A stretch of 64,000 nucleotides of DNA from contig WBMZ01012185.1 in the NCBI GenBank assembly GCA_013400975.1, forward strand, positions 1 through 64,000, read 5' to 3'. The position numbers and the translations under genes are program-made. Source of the DNA: Atrichornis clamosus. Taxonomy: Eukaryota > Chordata > Aves > Passeriformes > Menuridae. Positions 50,007-61,304 of the stretch are shown here, in pieces (positions within the stretch are counted from its first letter, which is position 1; each line of letters opens with the position of its first letter). Under the pieces are notes generated by a model. It searched no databases. It had not been told where the DNA came from and was given only the letters and a program-made list of their open reading frames with translations.

Positions 50007-50329
50007 GGTGTCAACCTGTCATACACCAGGAAGCACCTCTCTAGACATTAAGGGGTTTGTTGATATTCCTCACCTCAAGCGTCATTTGTGGGTGGTATCC
50101 CTGCATCGTAAGATGCTCTAGAAACAGTAGTGGGAGGAACATTGCTTCACGATTCGTTTAAGCTCTCTTACACTGAGGTTCCTGTTTCACAGGTTTTCGA
50201 TGCACACAGCTTGATACCTGGAGCTGCCAAACCAGCTTCAGACCTCAAATTGACATGCACACACCAGCACTTGATGGGTCAGACGCCGGTGTGCCCCCTG
50301 CCACCGGTACCAACGCCAAAATGCTGAGG

Positions 50330-50560
50330 AGGACATCAAACCCACCCACCGGGCAGGGCAGGCTCAAGGCTTCGAGTGCAAAAGGCTGAGCCGGGCTGAC
50401 GCGGAGGCCCGCTGCTCCGGGCGAGGGGACGGGGTGGGCCTGCAGGAGAGGGCCTGGACAGAGCGGCAGCACTGCCCGAGGCGCTGCGGGCCGGAGGCCT
50501 TTCGAGGGCATCGCTCCCGCAGGGCAGGAGGAGGCTGCGGGCCATGCGTGACACTCCGTC
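50330..50560. promoter_or_regulatory. Small CpG-rich patch downstream of DLGAP2
   Basis: About 230 bp of CpG-rich DNA (for example GCGGAGGCCCGCTGCTCCGG) stands out from AT-rich flanks, about 3.6 kb past the DLGAP2 stop. It could be a minor promoter, an enhancer or a GC-biased patch; no gene can be attached to it. The minus-strand frames here (118 and 72 codons) look compositional. Confidence 0.4.
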
Positions 50561-53500
50561 ACACAGCAGTTACCTGCGAAACCACCCAGACATTCCTTCA
50601 CTTTATACTAGATGCAGTGCTGAGGAAGTAGAGTGCTAATTTACTGATACAGCAGGACATGGGCTTATTTTAAAACAAATAATTTCCATTATATGAAATA
50701 TATGTTATATCTATCTATCTATCTATATGAAATCCGCAGACTTTCCTATGCACACTTTAATTCCTGCCTGATTGATCTCAAATCTAATATAGTGTCAAGG
50801 TTTAAGCATGAATTAAAATATTATTTTTTGGTATTAAACTGTACAACATTTTCCATCTTTGCATTCTGCCAAAGGCCATTCTAATCAGGTAGACATGAAA
50901 TAATAAAACACTTCATAATGTACTTCATCAAATTACAAATAATTTCAAATCTAAGAAAATATACAAAGCAAAAATAAATATTACAAATATCAACGATTTT
51001 ACCATTCAGGCCTTTTTCCTTATTTAAATTTTCTGAATTCTGTTTATTATACTTGTGTTTTACAGGCAATGACTAAATGAACAGAGACTTTCTATAATTT
51101 TAATGTGTTAAAATACATATTAGTCCAATTAATATTGAATTAAACACTAGACTATTTTGCTATATTCAGCTGTTCTGAGTGGGCCTATACCATAAATTCT
51201 CAAAGCAGAAAGCATTCTAGTTCCTATCCTTCTGTTTATTTATGTTCCTCCTATGTTGGTTTTGTTTATTTTTATGGTGTGGGGTCAGATTACAGTTGAT
51301 CTGGTTATATGTTTATTAAGATACAGTGTTTCTCATGTCAGAGACTGAAGCAATCTTATTTATTTGCAACACAAGTATGATAAGCATAATGTTATATTTC
51401 TAAACTAACCAGATGTATAATATGTAAATAGAAATGGCTTATTTGCCTTAAAAGATATAATGTTACCTGTACAATGATTTAATATATTGCACTTCAAAAC
51501 AGATAACATATTACCAGATTTGTCTGTAAGCATCTAGTTTACTTTTGATTCTTTCTGGTTGTTTTTATTTTTGTTTTGTTTTGTTTGAACAAGGTGGAAC
51601 AAACAGAAATCATAGATTTATAAATCTTATATTAAGTATTTTCTCATAATGACATGGGAAATGTAAAACACAGACTGCTCCAAGCCAGCTGGGATCTCAG
51701 TTTGTCTGTAATCTGCTGGGTTTACAATTTGTCTTCATAAAGTCTGATTACTGGCAGGATGAGGTACAGCTTGTCTTAATCACATGACCTGTAGGTGCAG
51801 GTGGGAAGGTTCAAGCGAATAAGGCAAGCGTGATTTTTCCTGGAAATGTAGAGGAAAATTAGATAAAATGTATCAGCTGCCATATGTATATGTGTGTACA
51901 GGTGTGTGTGTCTCTATTTTAAATTTCTTCAATCTGGGAAAGACACTGGCATTGGTTTTGGGTTGATATTTCTAATTAGCAGCTCCACTTTAAGATACCA
52001 GTTTTCAAGACTAAAGATGCCAGTGTCTGCTTGCACTTTTGTATTTAAAATAGTACAACAAATATAGGAAGTAGCATCAATATTATGCACTACCTAGGAT
52101 TCAGCTCTTTCCTTAATAGAAAATGCCTTGAAAACACAAGGGATGGGAAATACAATGTTTTCATCTATAGAAGAATATTTCAGGGGTTTATTCTTTTTTA
52201 TTTCTTTCCTTTTCTTTTTTTTTTTGCATTCTTGAAAGATATACATTCGTCTTGGTTTTTGCTTCCAAATGTAGTTTAAGGCTATTTGGTAAACTATATA
52301 CCATATATCAGGCTCAATTTACAGGGGTGTCTTCTCACAGACACTTCTCAAAACTTCATCTCTAAAGATTCGTACCTCCAAACCAAGCAAACTTTATCAG
52401 CTGTCCAAAGACAGAACTCATGCTTAACACCACACACTGTAGGAAAAAGAGAAGGAAAAAGAAAACAAAAAACCAAACAAAAGAAAACAGATTTGAAGCA
52501 ATATCAGATCTGCATAATCTACGGTACTTCATGTTTTCAGTCACTCATCTGGCTGCAGGGTGTGTGGGATTTGGATTTAAAGTGCTCATCAGGTGAAGAA
52601 CCAAAGTGCTTGAGTATAATTAAATAGTTATTCTGCCTATGGCTAAATAGATTGCATTTGTTAAAGCAGGTAAACAGGGAATGTGGTAGCTGGGGCTGTC
52701 TGTTTCACTGGGTTCACAATGTTTTGACCTAAAGTTGGGTTCAGTAGGATTCAAACCTTGGAATCAGGGGCTGCAGGTTACTCATTTTATTGCGTCTTCA
52801 CCTGAAGACTTCTAAGTGCTGTATTGTTTGGTTGGCTCTGGAAGGTAGGTGAAGTGGAATAATTTTGTCTTAATTTGTTTTAAATTAAAGCCTCTTGACT
52901 GTGGTAGTTACCACTTCTCTCTTCTGACAACGTGAGGCTTGAAAATGTGTTATTTTCCTTATATTCCATGGCTGGAAATCACTTATCTCTTGAGTAATTT
53001 TTTTTTTCTATGTCTGAAGCAAGCAAGAACCTTATTCTTGCCATAAATGATACTGCATAGAAAAATGGTTAAAAAAAAAAACAACTGTAAACCACAGTTC
53101 ACCTTTACCTTAACATAACCATTTAAACTTATATATACTTACCACTCACATTCATATTTCTTAAACTGTTTACAACATCACAACTGGCATTTTAAACAAG
53201 CAAGATTTTTTGTTCTCAAGGATACCCTGGAAACTCAATTGTTATAACAATTTGAGAGTTTGAAATAGTACATGTAGCACAGCTCTTGAAATGAAAGAGA
53301 GAAGGTTTATAAAATAAATGTTAACATGTAAAAGAACTGTTTAGAATGCAATGAGTGGTCCAAAGAAGCGAGTATAACTTTTTCTTCACACATCTTACTA
53401 CAGAAGATCTAATGTTTTAAGGCTTCTGTTTTCCTTTCTCCCATCACTCAAGTCCTCTTGCATTACAACTTTGCTTAGGTTTCAGAGAGTCGTTATACTG

Positions 53501-54193
53501 CTAACAGCAAACGTTTCTTAGTGGACATTCCCACCATCACCAGACTTGTATGCTTCTTGGTTTCTGATGAACTTAGGAGTTTTAGTAGCTGGATATCCCT
53601 GTTCATCTCCAGAAACTTGACATGAGATGAGAGGCCTAATGTTATTTTGCAGTAACAAAGATGAGAAGAATGGCAGAGTGCATGGGTAAATATGTTAGCT
53701 GGGTTCTAGGAAAAGAAACTGGAGGTCAAGGAGATAAATGGGTTCTTTCTTTCCTGCTCTTTACATTTGTAGCACCTTCTACTTGGATTAGCTAATGCCT
53801 CTAGTGAATGGTGAGATGCACCCATTTATAGTTTGTTATTCTTATCCCTAATTATCACACATTTTATAAAAATATAAATAACAAAAAGTAAGCTGGGTTC
53901 CATCTCAAGAGGTGTTTCTTGTTGTCCTCTGAGAATATATTGGATAAGTCAGGTCTCGACAAGCCCTATCCATTGTAGCTGATTGTAAGTCAGACAATAA
54001 ATACAAAAAGAAGTCGTTCTTGCGGTGAGCTCAGCAAATTCTGAGGAAATCAAAAGCATTCCACTGTGCTTATGGCACAAAGAACACAACAGCAAGGGCA
54101 TATTTAGTGGAGAGAATGAGACAAAAATTACCAGGTAAGTGACAAACTGTACAAGCATTTTGTTTAAAAAAGGAACTCTGCAGCATTCTGTCT
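50561..54193 (-). other. DLGAP2: Probable DLGAP2 3' UTR and downstream sequence
   Basis: Begins at the base after the DLGAP2 stop. Extremely AT-rich and non-coding. Minus-strand AATAAA motifs are numerous, with a cluster opposite about 51043-51365 and others opposite 52187-52205 and 52786-52791, so the end of the transcript cannot be fixed. Confidence 0.45.
50708..50727. repeat. TATC microsatellite
   Basis: Four TATC units followed by TATA. A short tetranucleotide repeat that may be length-polymorphic. Confidence 0.9.
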
Positions 54194-54412
54194 TTAAAGC
54201 CGGGTTTGAGCCTCTGGGATATAGATCTCAATGCTGTCTGCACGCTCTGTGGCTGAATTCTGCCGGAAAGAGGCTGCTCGCTTGGCAGCCATCAGCCGTC
54301 TTCTAGCTTCTTGTCGCTGTCTGTCCGGTAGGTCCAGAGATTTTTCTCTTGTGATAGGGAATTTTCCTTTTGGGGGCTTCTTTGGTACAGGAGGAGGAAT
54401 CTTTCTTTCTTC
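54194..54412 (-). CDS. DLGAP2: DLGAP2 last coding exon (C-terminus)
   Basis: Encodes the final 72 residues and a TAA stop. The acceptor is CTATTGCAG just before 54412, phase 0. It begins EERKIPPPVPKKPPKGKF (a proline-rich segment), continues RQRQEARRRLMAAKRAASF and RQNSATERADSIEIYIP, and ends EAQTRL. This is the SAPAP/GKAP family C-terminus; the last four residues QTRL are the PDZ ligand through which these proteins bind SHANK at the postsynaptic density. The paralogue is called DLGAP2 because of its position beside CLN8, as on human 8p23.3, not from sequence alone. It joins in frame to 56729-56881 across a 2316-bp intron. Confidence 0.95.
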   Translation of the reverse strand, partial: EERKIPPPVPKKPPKGKFPITREKSLDLPDRQRQEARRRLMAAKRAASFRQNSATERADSIEIYIPEAQTRL

Positions 54413-55207
54413 CTGCAATAGGGCATTAAAAACAGGGGTGAGCTGCATGCAGAAGGTACTTGTCAGCAGAGCATGCACATCAAAGACATGAAATGCAAAA
54501 TACTGATTACATACATCAAGCATGCTCAATTTGTGCTTGCCCATCAGCTGACTAATGGATTACATGAACAGCTATCCACACTAGGGACACTCACAAAACC
54601 CTCTTGTTTTGACAACCATTACACATTCTGCAGTCCTGTGCCTGAGAAAAGACTGAGCTTCCTTCCACTGTCCTTGCAGGTATTGGCACATGCAATCTGC
54701 ACACCTCACTTTCATATGGATTTGTTTAATTTTAGCTGACACATTATTACACTCATTATAAACAGAAACACACACTGTCTCTCCAATAAGAATTCAGCAC
54801 ATCTGTGTGGTCTGATCAAGTGAAAAAACTCTCTAAGATTAGCAGGACAGGATTTTTGATTAAATTAATCATACTGAGTTTAGCCTCAGCTGGATATGAG
54901 ATAGCAGCTGTGTATACATGTCTATTAGCTTAGTCTCCTCCAGGAATTGCTGTATGGAAACATTCAAGTGCCAACCAGAGAGAGAACACAGGGCTAATTG
55001 TTCTGCTTGCTAGCCTGAGTCACTTTAAAGAAAATTATTCTGAGGAATGATCAGATTATAAAGTGAAAGTCAGTAGATTTTGTTACCAAAGTAGCTGTAA
55101 ATTTCTCTGCAGGTGTTAAATCAAGAATTGTTTTCAAGTATGAAATGGATATTTTGCTCCATTTAGAGACTGAAATATCACATGAGGGCCTATAAACAAG
55201 AAATTGT

Positions 55208-55480
55208 ACACTAATTTAGGTTAGAAGAAATGGACCTCTGGAGGTGATTTTGTACAATCCCATTCAAAGCGCCTTTGAAATTAGATGCAACTTTGAAGTC
55301 AAACCGGTTTTTTTAATGTCATGCTTAATATTGGACTATATAGCCCTGAAGATGGAGACTCCACAATTTCATATGTATAGGTATGGTTATTATGATGGAT
55401 CTTTTTGCTATACAATTTCTTAAAAGAATGGTAATAGTCCAGAGTATGGGCTGTTCCTTATGGAGAACACAGTTAATTTG
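55208..55480 (-). mobile_element. Diverged CR1 in a DLGAP2 intron
   Basis: CTAATTTAGGTTAGAAGAAA, GACCTCTGGAGGTGATTTTG and GAAGATGGAGACTCCACAAT are CR1 landmarks in the expected antisense order, with heavy divergence and small indels between them. It lies in the same orientation as DLGAP2 transcription. Confidence 0.65.
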
Positions 55481-56728
55481 ATGCACAGCAGTATTCAAAT
55501 AATACAAAAATTGAACTGATGCACCTATGGTTTACAAATTCTTAATTGGTTTTTTTGTTGGTTTCTTTCTTAAACACTAAGTCTGAATCTACTACCAAAA
55601 TGTAATAGCAAAGACTAAATAACTAAGGTTATTTAAAAACATAGTTCTACATTCAACAGGAACAGTGCAGCAGCCTAAGATGCTATTCCCCATGTGAGCC
55701 AGTTCTTCCTGTCTTTATTTCTCTACTTCCTGTTTTCAGCCAGGAACATCAAGGCTCCATTCCTGTCATCCCATCTTAATGGGGTTTTTTTGCTTTTAGC
55801 TATTTCCCTCTTACGAATATCACTGTTGCTGTCACTGTAATAATTTCTTACTTCCAGTTGTCACTAGTAAGCAAGAGTTGCAAACTCACCATCCACCAAC
55901 CCGTTGGCTGAAAATTAAAATCCAAGAGGAGCATGAAGAAATGAAAAAGTTGTCAAAATGCCTCCTAATTCCTCCCAAACCAAACAAGTATTCACCTGAG
56001 GCCAACAGTACTGACTCAAACCAATGCTGTTTTCATCTGATTGATACAATAATCAGCAAGGACAGTGGGATAATCAAGGTAAGGGATGGAGCTCTAGAGA
56101 GGGGGAAAGTTCTGAAACTACACTGCTTGAATGGACAATTTGCCACTTTTGGCTTGTCAGCATTGTGTGGGGTGTCTCCCAAATGGTGGAGTTCCAAGGC
56201 AGAGGTGCAGGAAGTTTGCCAGTAGCACTTTGTCCCCCAGATTTTTGTGGGCTGAGCTTTAGTATGATCTGCATTATGTTTTGTAACATGCTTTTATCTC
56301 ATTCCTATTATCAATTGTGTTGTGCAGGCAGGGTTAAACACTGCAGTGTTCAGGTTTGAGCTTCTCCAAATGTAGCAGAGTGCTGAGTTTACCTTGTTTG
56401 AATTCTTGGGCAATTGTCTTAAGTCTGAATTAATAGAACATATTTCAGTTCTAGGCTTTAGAATGTGAATCCAAATAATTTGAACAAAAGTGTCATGGAG
56501 TAAAATAGCTTAGCAAAATTCATTTTATTTATTATACAATTCAGCTCAATATTGTTAAAAAAGAAAAAATTCCTCACATCTGATGAAGGTTTCCATGTAA
56601 AAATTGGGCCACGCCAATTAAATACTTCCCTGGGTTAGAAATCTATCATGTTTCACTATTGTATTTAACACAAGGAGACTGCAGAACTACAAATGGGGAG
56701 TAAATGGTATTGTCCATGGTCTGCTTAC

Positions 56729-56881
56729 CTTCCTTTCAGGTGATTCTATTATTTTCCATTCATTGAGTTTCAACTGGTGCAGTTCATCAAACTTCATGCT
56801 GACATCTTCAATTGACAGCTGCAACAAGTCCCAGAAACCTGCTAGGTCCTGGGAAGTTGGTCTCGGCATGGCACTCGGGTC
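56729..56881 (-). CDS. DLGAP2: DLGAP2 penultimate coding exon
   Basis: Exactly 51 codons, phase 0 at both ends: acceptor CATTACAG before GAC at 56881, donor AAG|GTAAGC at 56729/56728. It reads DPSAMPRPTSQDLAGFWDLL, QLSIEDVSMKFDELHQLKLN and EWKIIESPERK. The DLAGFWDLLQLSIEDVSMKFDEL block is the signature of the GKAP homology domain, a helical domain near the C-terminus of SAPAP proteins. The ends join in frame with both neighbouring exons, giving ...QQNL|DPSAM... and ...SPERK|EERKI.... Confidence 0.96.
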
Positions 56882-59800
56882 CTGTAATGCACAAAGGAGA
56901 GAAAATGAATACACCAGGAGGCTTTAAACAGTGTGCATTGAGGTAGGAAGGGCATAGTGCCAGTTTTCATTGCTGCTGCACTGCTCAGTGCTAAGGCTCT
57001 GCGTGCCTTGCAGCTGGGAGCTGTGACTGGAAAGCTGTGCCTCCTACACAACCCAAACATGAATGAGTTGGATGTCACATGCGAGCCTTCTTGAATTTGT
57101 GCATGGGAAGTTCCTTAGCACCATATGTTGTGCTGACCTGCATTTCTAAAAAGGAACAAGATGACAGCCTCTGTCTGCTGATTATTAAAGGCAAGGGGAA
57201 TGTGGTTTGCATTCCAGCCAACCTGAAGTCTTTCTGGTTAAAAATTACATTCACAGTAGCTGATTAGAAAACAAAACAATACCACAAAGATGTTGTCAGC
57301 TTATGCTGAACTTGATGTTTACATTGTCCTGCATTTTCAAACGTATCCATGAGGTATGAACTTTTGGTGGGGATGCTTGGATTTTGTTCTCCAGAGAGCC
57401 AAATCACACTCAGGAACTGGGAAAGCACTACCACCAGGTACTGCAAAAAACGGCTCTATGTGCATAAGTCTTAATGGACCAAACATTGGTGGTAACAATT
57501 AGCAAGATGACCCTCTCTTGGATTATTAACCTGATGCCAATGCTGGATAAAAATTGTTACAAGGTGGTATGCAGTTTCTTAACCCTATGCCCTCTGAGCA
57601 CTGGTACTAGTTCAAGAAGATAGCTTTGTCACTTTAATGAGATAGGGCTTAATTGGTAAACATGTCTGTGCAGGTAATGAAGAAAAGCCTTTTTCCTTCC
57701 AGGACAGGAAGAAGCCATTAAGATGGTCTAAAGAATGGCGCTGTGACAGATGGAGTCAAAACCAGGCCAAAGGCACTCTGCATCTGCCCCTTCCTGTGAA
57801 AAATCTGTAAAGAGTAGTTTGCTATGTTAGCAACACTGCTGTTATTGCAGACAGTGTGCCCCACCTTTTACAAATCTAGTGGACGAAGGCATTTTAGGTA
57901 TTAAACACAATGCCAGAGCTGTGTAAAAACTGGGAGATAAGTCAGCATTGCTATTGAATTCCTCCCTTGAATTATACATTTCTAGGAGTCTTAAACTAGG
58001 AATTGCTATTCAAACTTGGGTTTACAGATGCCACTGTGGGAGATGAGCACCTAGAATTGGGCATGACAACACGTAGTGTCACCCCTACCTAGCCCCTGTT
58101 GGAACCTGGCCCAAGAACAACTTAGAATTCTTCACTAGAAGAAAGTCTCCCTTTAATAGGGAGCTTCAGGTAATTAAGAGAACTGGCCATATAGATTATA
58201 ACAGACTTCTGGGAAATGTTGTAACTCCTGATTAGTGTTTGCTAAAAACGACTTCATTAGGTGGATCCCAATTTACTGCAAAACGATTTAAAATTTGTGT
58301 CAGTGGTGTGACTTACTCTACAGAGGTCAATATCTCAGGCTTTAGGAATTGACTCCCTGTGTGAAACTCATCAATACAGTCCCACAGCACCATGTCTTAT
58401 CTTGCAATCTGTCCTCTCCCACCCAATCTCCTCAGTCACTCTCCCCACTTTGCTCTAAAGAGCCAGAAAATGATGCCACTCATTGCAAGGCCATTGCCTT
58501 CTGAATCAAGGCTAATTGTTGTTCTGTACCTTTGCTGCCTCTCTCTGCTCACAGTATTTGTGAAAACCATGGCCTCCAGCATGATTCTTGCAGAGGGCTG
58601 TGCCATGTGTGGTCTGGACACAAGAGGGCTGCCTCTTGCTTCTTACAGATCCACAGTTCACAAATAAATGCTGGCACAAATGAGTACTATTACAGCTAAT
58701 TAAGGTTTGAAAAGATTGGCTTAAACCTGCTTCTTCTCAGGAATTGCTCATTTATTTGTATCTTTCTTGGAATTCAGCTTTGCAGCCCTCCTTCCAAAGG
58801 AAGCCTAAAGCAAGCAACAAGTACCTTGCTGGTGCTCAAGCTGCTCTGTTTTAGCCTGCAACCGTGACACACAAGCTGAGCAGGATCTGTGCTGACTAGA
58901 GAGCATGGAGGAGGACACTTCAAAGCAAAATAAAGGGTGTTACAAAAACTAATGTGAATAATGCAGAAGGGACTAGTTATTAAACAGCAATGATGTTTTT
59001 TCCAAGTAGTGAGTAGGAACAGTATACATGTAGGAGATAGCCAGTCAGATTTGTGACAGTCTTCACTGAAGCTTACATTTCTGTGAATTTACCCTAAGTG
59101 AGAGTCTTTGGTAAGACCTCTTAACCCAGAACATAATTAAATGTGTCACTTGAAGTTCCCATGACCCTTCAGAAAAGTCCATAGTTGAGCTTCCTGGTTA
59201 AATTTCAGTTTGAATAAGTATATTGCTTTTAAACCCTTGTTGAATTTTGAATTGACAGAAGTAAATGATGTTGTTCTTTGTCCTACATTTATTCTTACAG
59301 ATGCTGAACACTGCCAGAGAAACTGAGTGTGGCAGCCTTGTACGTGCTGGATGTTTTCAAGAGGGGGAACACACAAGCTGCAAACATTCCCATGGGGCAT
59401 CAAGAGGCTGCCTTCTGAGCATATGGAAAGCCTGCTGTGGGTATGCACTAAGTGACTATTTAGCAACAAACTCTATCATTAGGAAGAAAAACCTCCAAAC
59501 ATGAGTGACCTAAAGTCCAGTTTTTCAGCTGCTGCTTTCTGTAGAGCCCATTACTGGTTTAATGAAAATGAAGGATATTCAGAGCCTTAATTTTGAGAGT
59601 GGGATAAAGCTGTTATGGAGTTCAAAGGTTTATTATCCAAATAAGAAAGAGAGAAGTAAATTCTTGCCAGCTTTTTGGTCATGTTGTCTACAAAGCTGTA
59701 GATTTCTCCTTGTGCTGCTTTTGCAGTAATGAATTGTTCTCACTCCCAAACAGCTGGTGGCTGTGCTGAGCAGGAGCTGCACTTGCTATTACAGTAATGC

Positions 59801-61092
59801 TCTCGAGCACAAGTGCTGGGCCCACTTGAAGATAAATGGAGTGGAGGCTAGGCTCTCCAAATCTTAGTTTGCATAGCTTAATCAATCAGGTAGCAGAGGG
59901 CATTTTCAAATTTGCAATGAGAGACTTTCAGGCAATGACTATTTCCTCCTTTTGATATGAAACAAATTACTAGATAGGGAGCACACATGATGTAATTGAT
60001 CATACAGATATGGTCAGCTCCTGCTTGCCTGTCTTCGTATATTTCCTCTGCCATTTTGTAACAGCTATTAAAATTCTTGTTTTGACAGAGTTTTTGAAGT
60101 GGATAATAGGATTCTTTCCTAATGAGGACCATATATCTTACTATTTTCTATCAGAAGGAATGACATTTTTGACATTACTTTCTCCATATGGTTTCATTGC
60201 AATTTCAGGTATTCTGGATGTTTATATACAAAAAGTAGGAAGTAAGTCTCTGAAGAATGGATGTTCTGCCTTGGAAGTTACGTGAAAAATGCCAACAAGC
60301 AAAGGAAAGTATCTAAGCAGGTGTGTAGGTCATGTCTGCTGTCATGCATGCAACAGAATTCAGTACTTTCAATATATAAGGTGCAGGGATAGTCAAAAGG
60401 AGAAGGTTATACTTGATATTTGAGAGAGACAAAGAAAGGTGTTCTACCACCAGCTGTAGATAGAAGAATTATGTTCTTCTATTGATTAGTATCATCTTGC
60501 CACAACGTTTGTATCACTGATGGCTGCTGTCATATTAGTGAAGATAACATTTAGAATTGAATTAGTCTCTAACGAACTTCCAGAACAATAGCAGTGACTC
60601 TCATAAGTAATATACTGCATCTGTTCCTTTAGCCCCAGGACATCTAATATATAATTGCAATGCAAATTATCCAACCAATTTTATGAACATTATATATATC
60701 TCATTTCCATGATCAGTCCTACTTTCAGGTAGGTAGAAAGCTGGATCATGTATTCTCCACTATTCTATTTTAATATTTTCCACTGATTGTAATGTGAAAA
60801 TTTTCCCCTTTCTTATCTGAAATATAGTTACTATATTAGAGTATTACAAAAATAAGCCATAATATTATGTCTCAGAAAATTTGCATTTGTTCCCTTCTCA
60901 TTTTCTTTAATAAAGACAGCAAAAAGAGAAAAGACAAAACCTAATCAGACTGAAACTACTGAAATTCCATATTTGTTAAAAAAAAAAGTACTAACATCAT
61001 TCTTAAGGACTAAGTTTAAAAAAGGGAGCAGTAAGACAAAATGTGGGACATGAAAATATTTCAGAATGCAACTGCTTGGGGACTCTACACTT

Positions 61093-61110
61093 TTGTTGTT
61101 GTTGTTGTTG
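61093..61110. repeat. TTG trinucleotide repeat
   Basis: Six TTG units, about 110 bp from the 61219-61304 exon in the intron on its 3' side. Confidence 0.9.
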
Positions 61111-61218
61111 TTTTTGAAGTATAAATATTAAATCCTAAAATTTACAGTGACATTTTGTGGAATATCTATGGATGAATAACCTTAAACTCTTCAAGAATAG
61201 CCAGGCATAGTGACTTAC

Positions 61219-61304
61219 CAGATTTTGCTGACAAAGCCAATAAAATTGCTGGAATTTCTGAGACATGAGGAGCTGAGCACTTCCAACAGCACTTCGGATC
61301 TTAC
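61219..61304 (-). CDS. DLGAP2: DLGAP2 antepenultimate coding exon
   Basis: 86 nt: a split codon completed by GT, then 28 codons KIRSAVGSAQLLMSQKFQQF and YWLCQQNL. The acceptor is TTAGTCCTAG before 61304 (phase 1 intron) and the donor is CTG|GTAAGT at 61219/61218 (phase 0). This is the start of the GKAP homology domain. The genomic acceptor makes the split codon GGT (Gly) if the previous exon ends in G, in keeping with the family sequence EEVLGKIRSAVG. The preceding exon was not found between here and the right edge, so the rest of DLGAP2 lies outside the window. Confidence 0.94.

Larger units (their letters stand above)
45126..50329. other. Intergenic interval downstream of DLGAP2
   Basis: No exon is supported. 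It contains two short ancient repeat tails, one doubtful CR1 scrap and AT microsatellites, listed separately. At 49380-49960 frames of about 60-106 codons occur on both strands; they have no recognisable domains. Confidence 0.45.
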
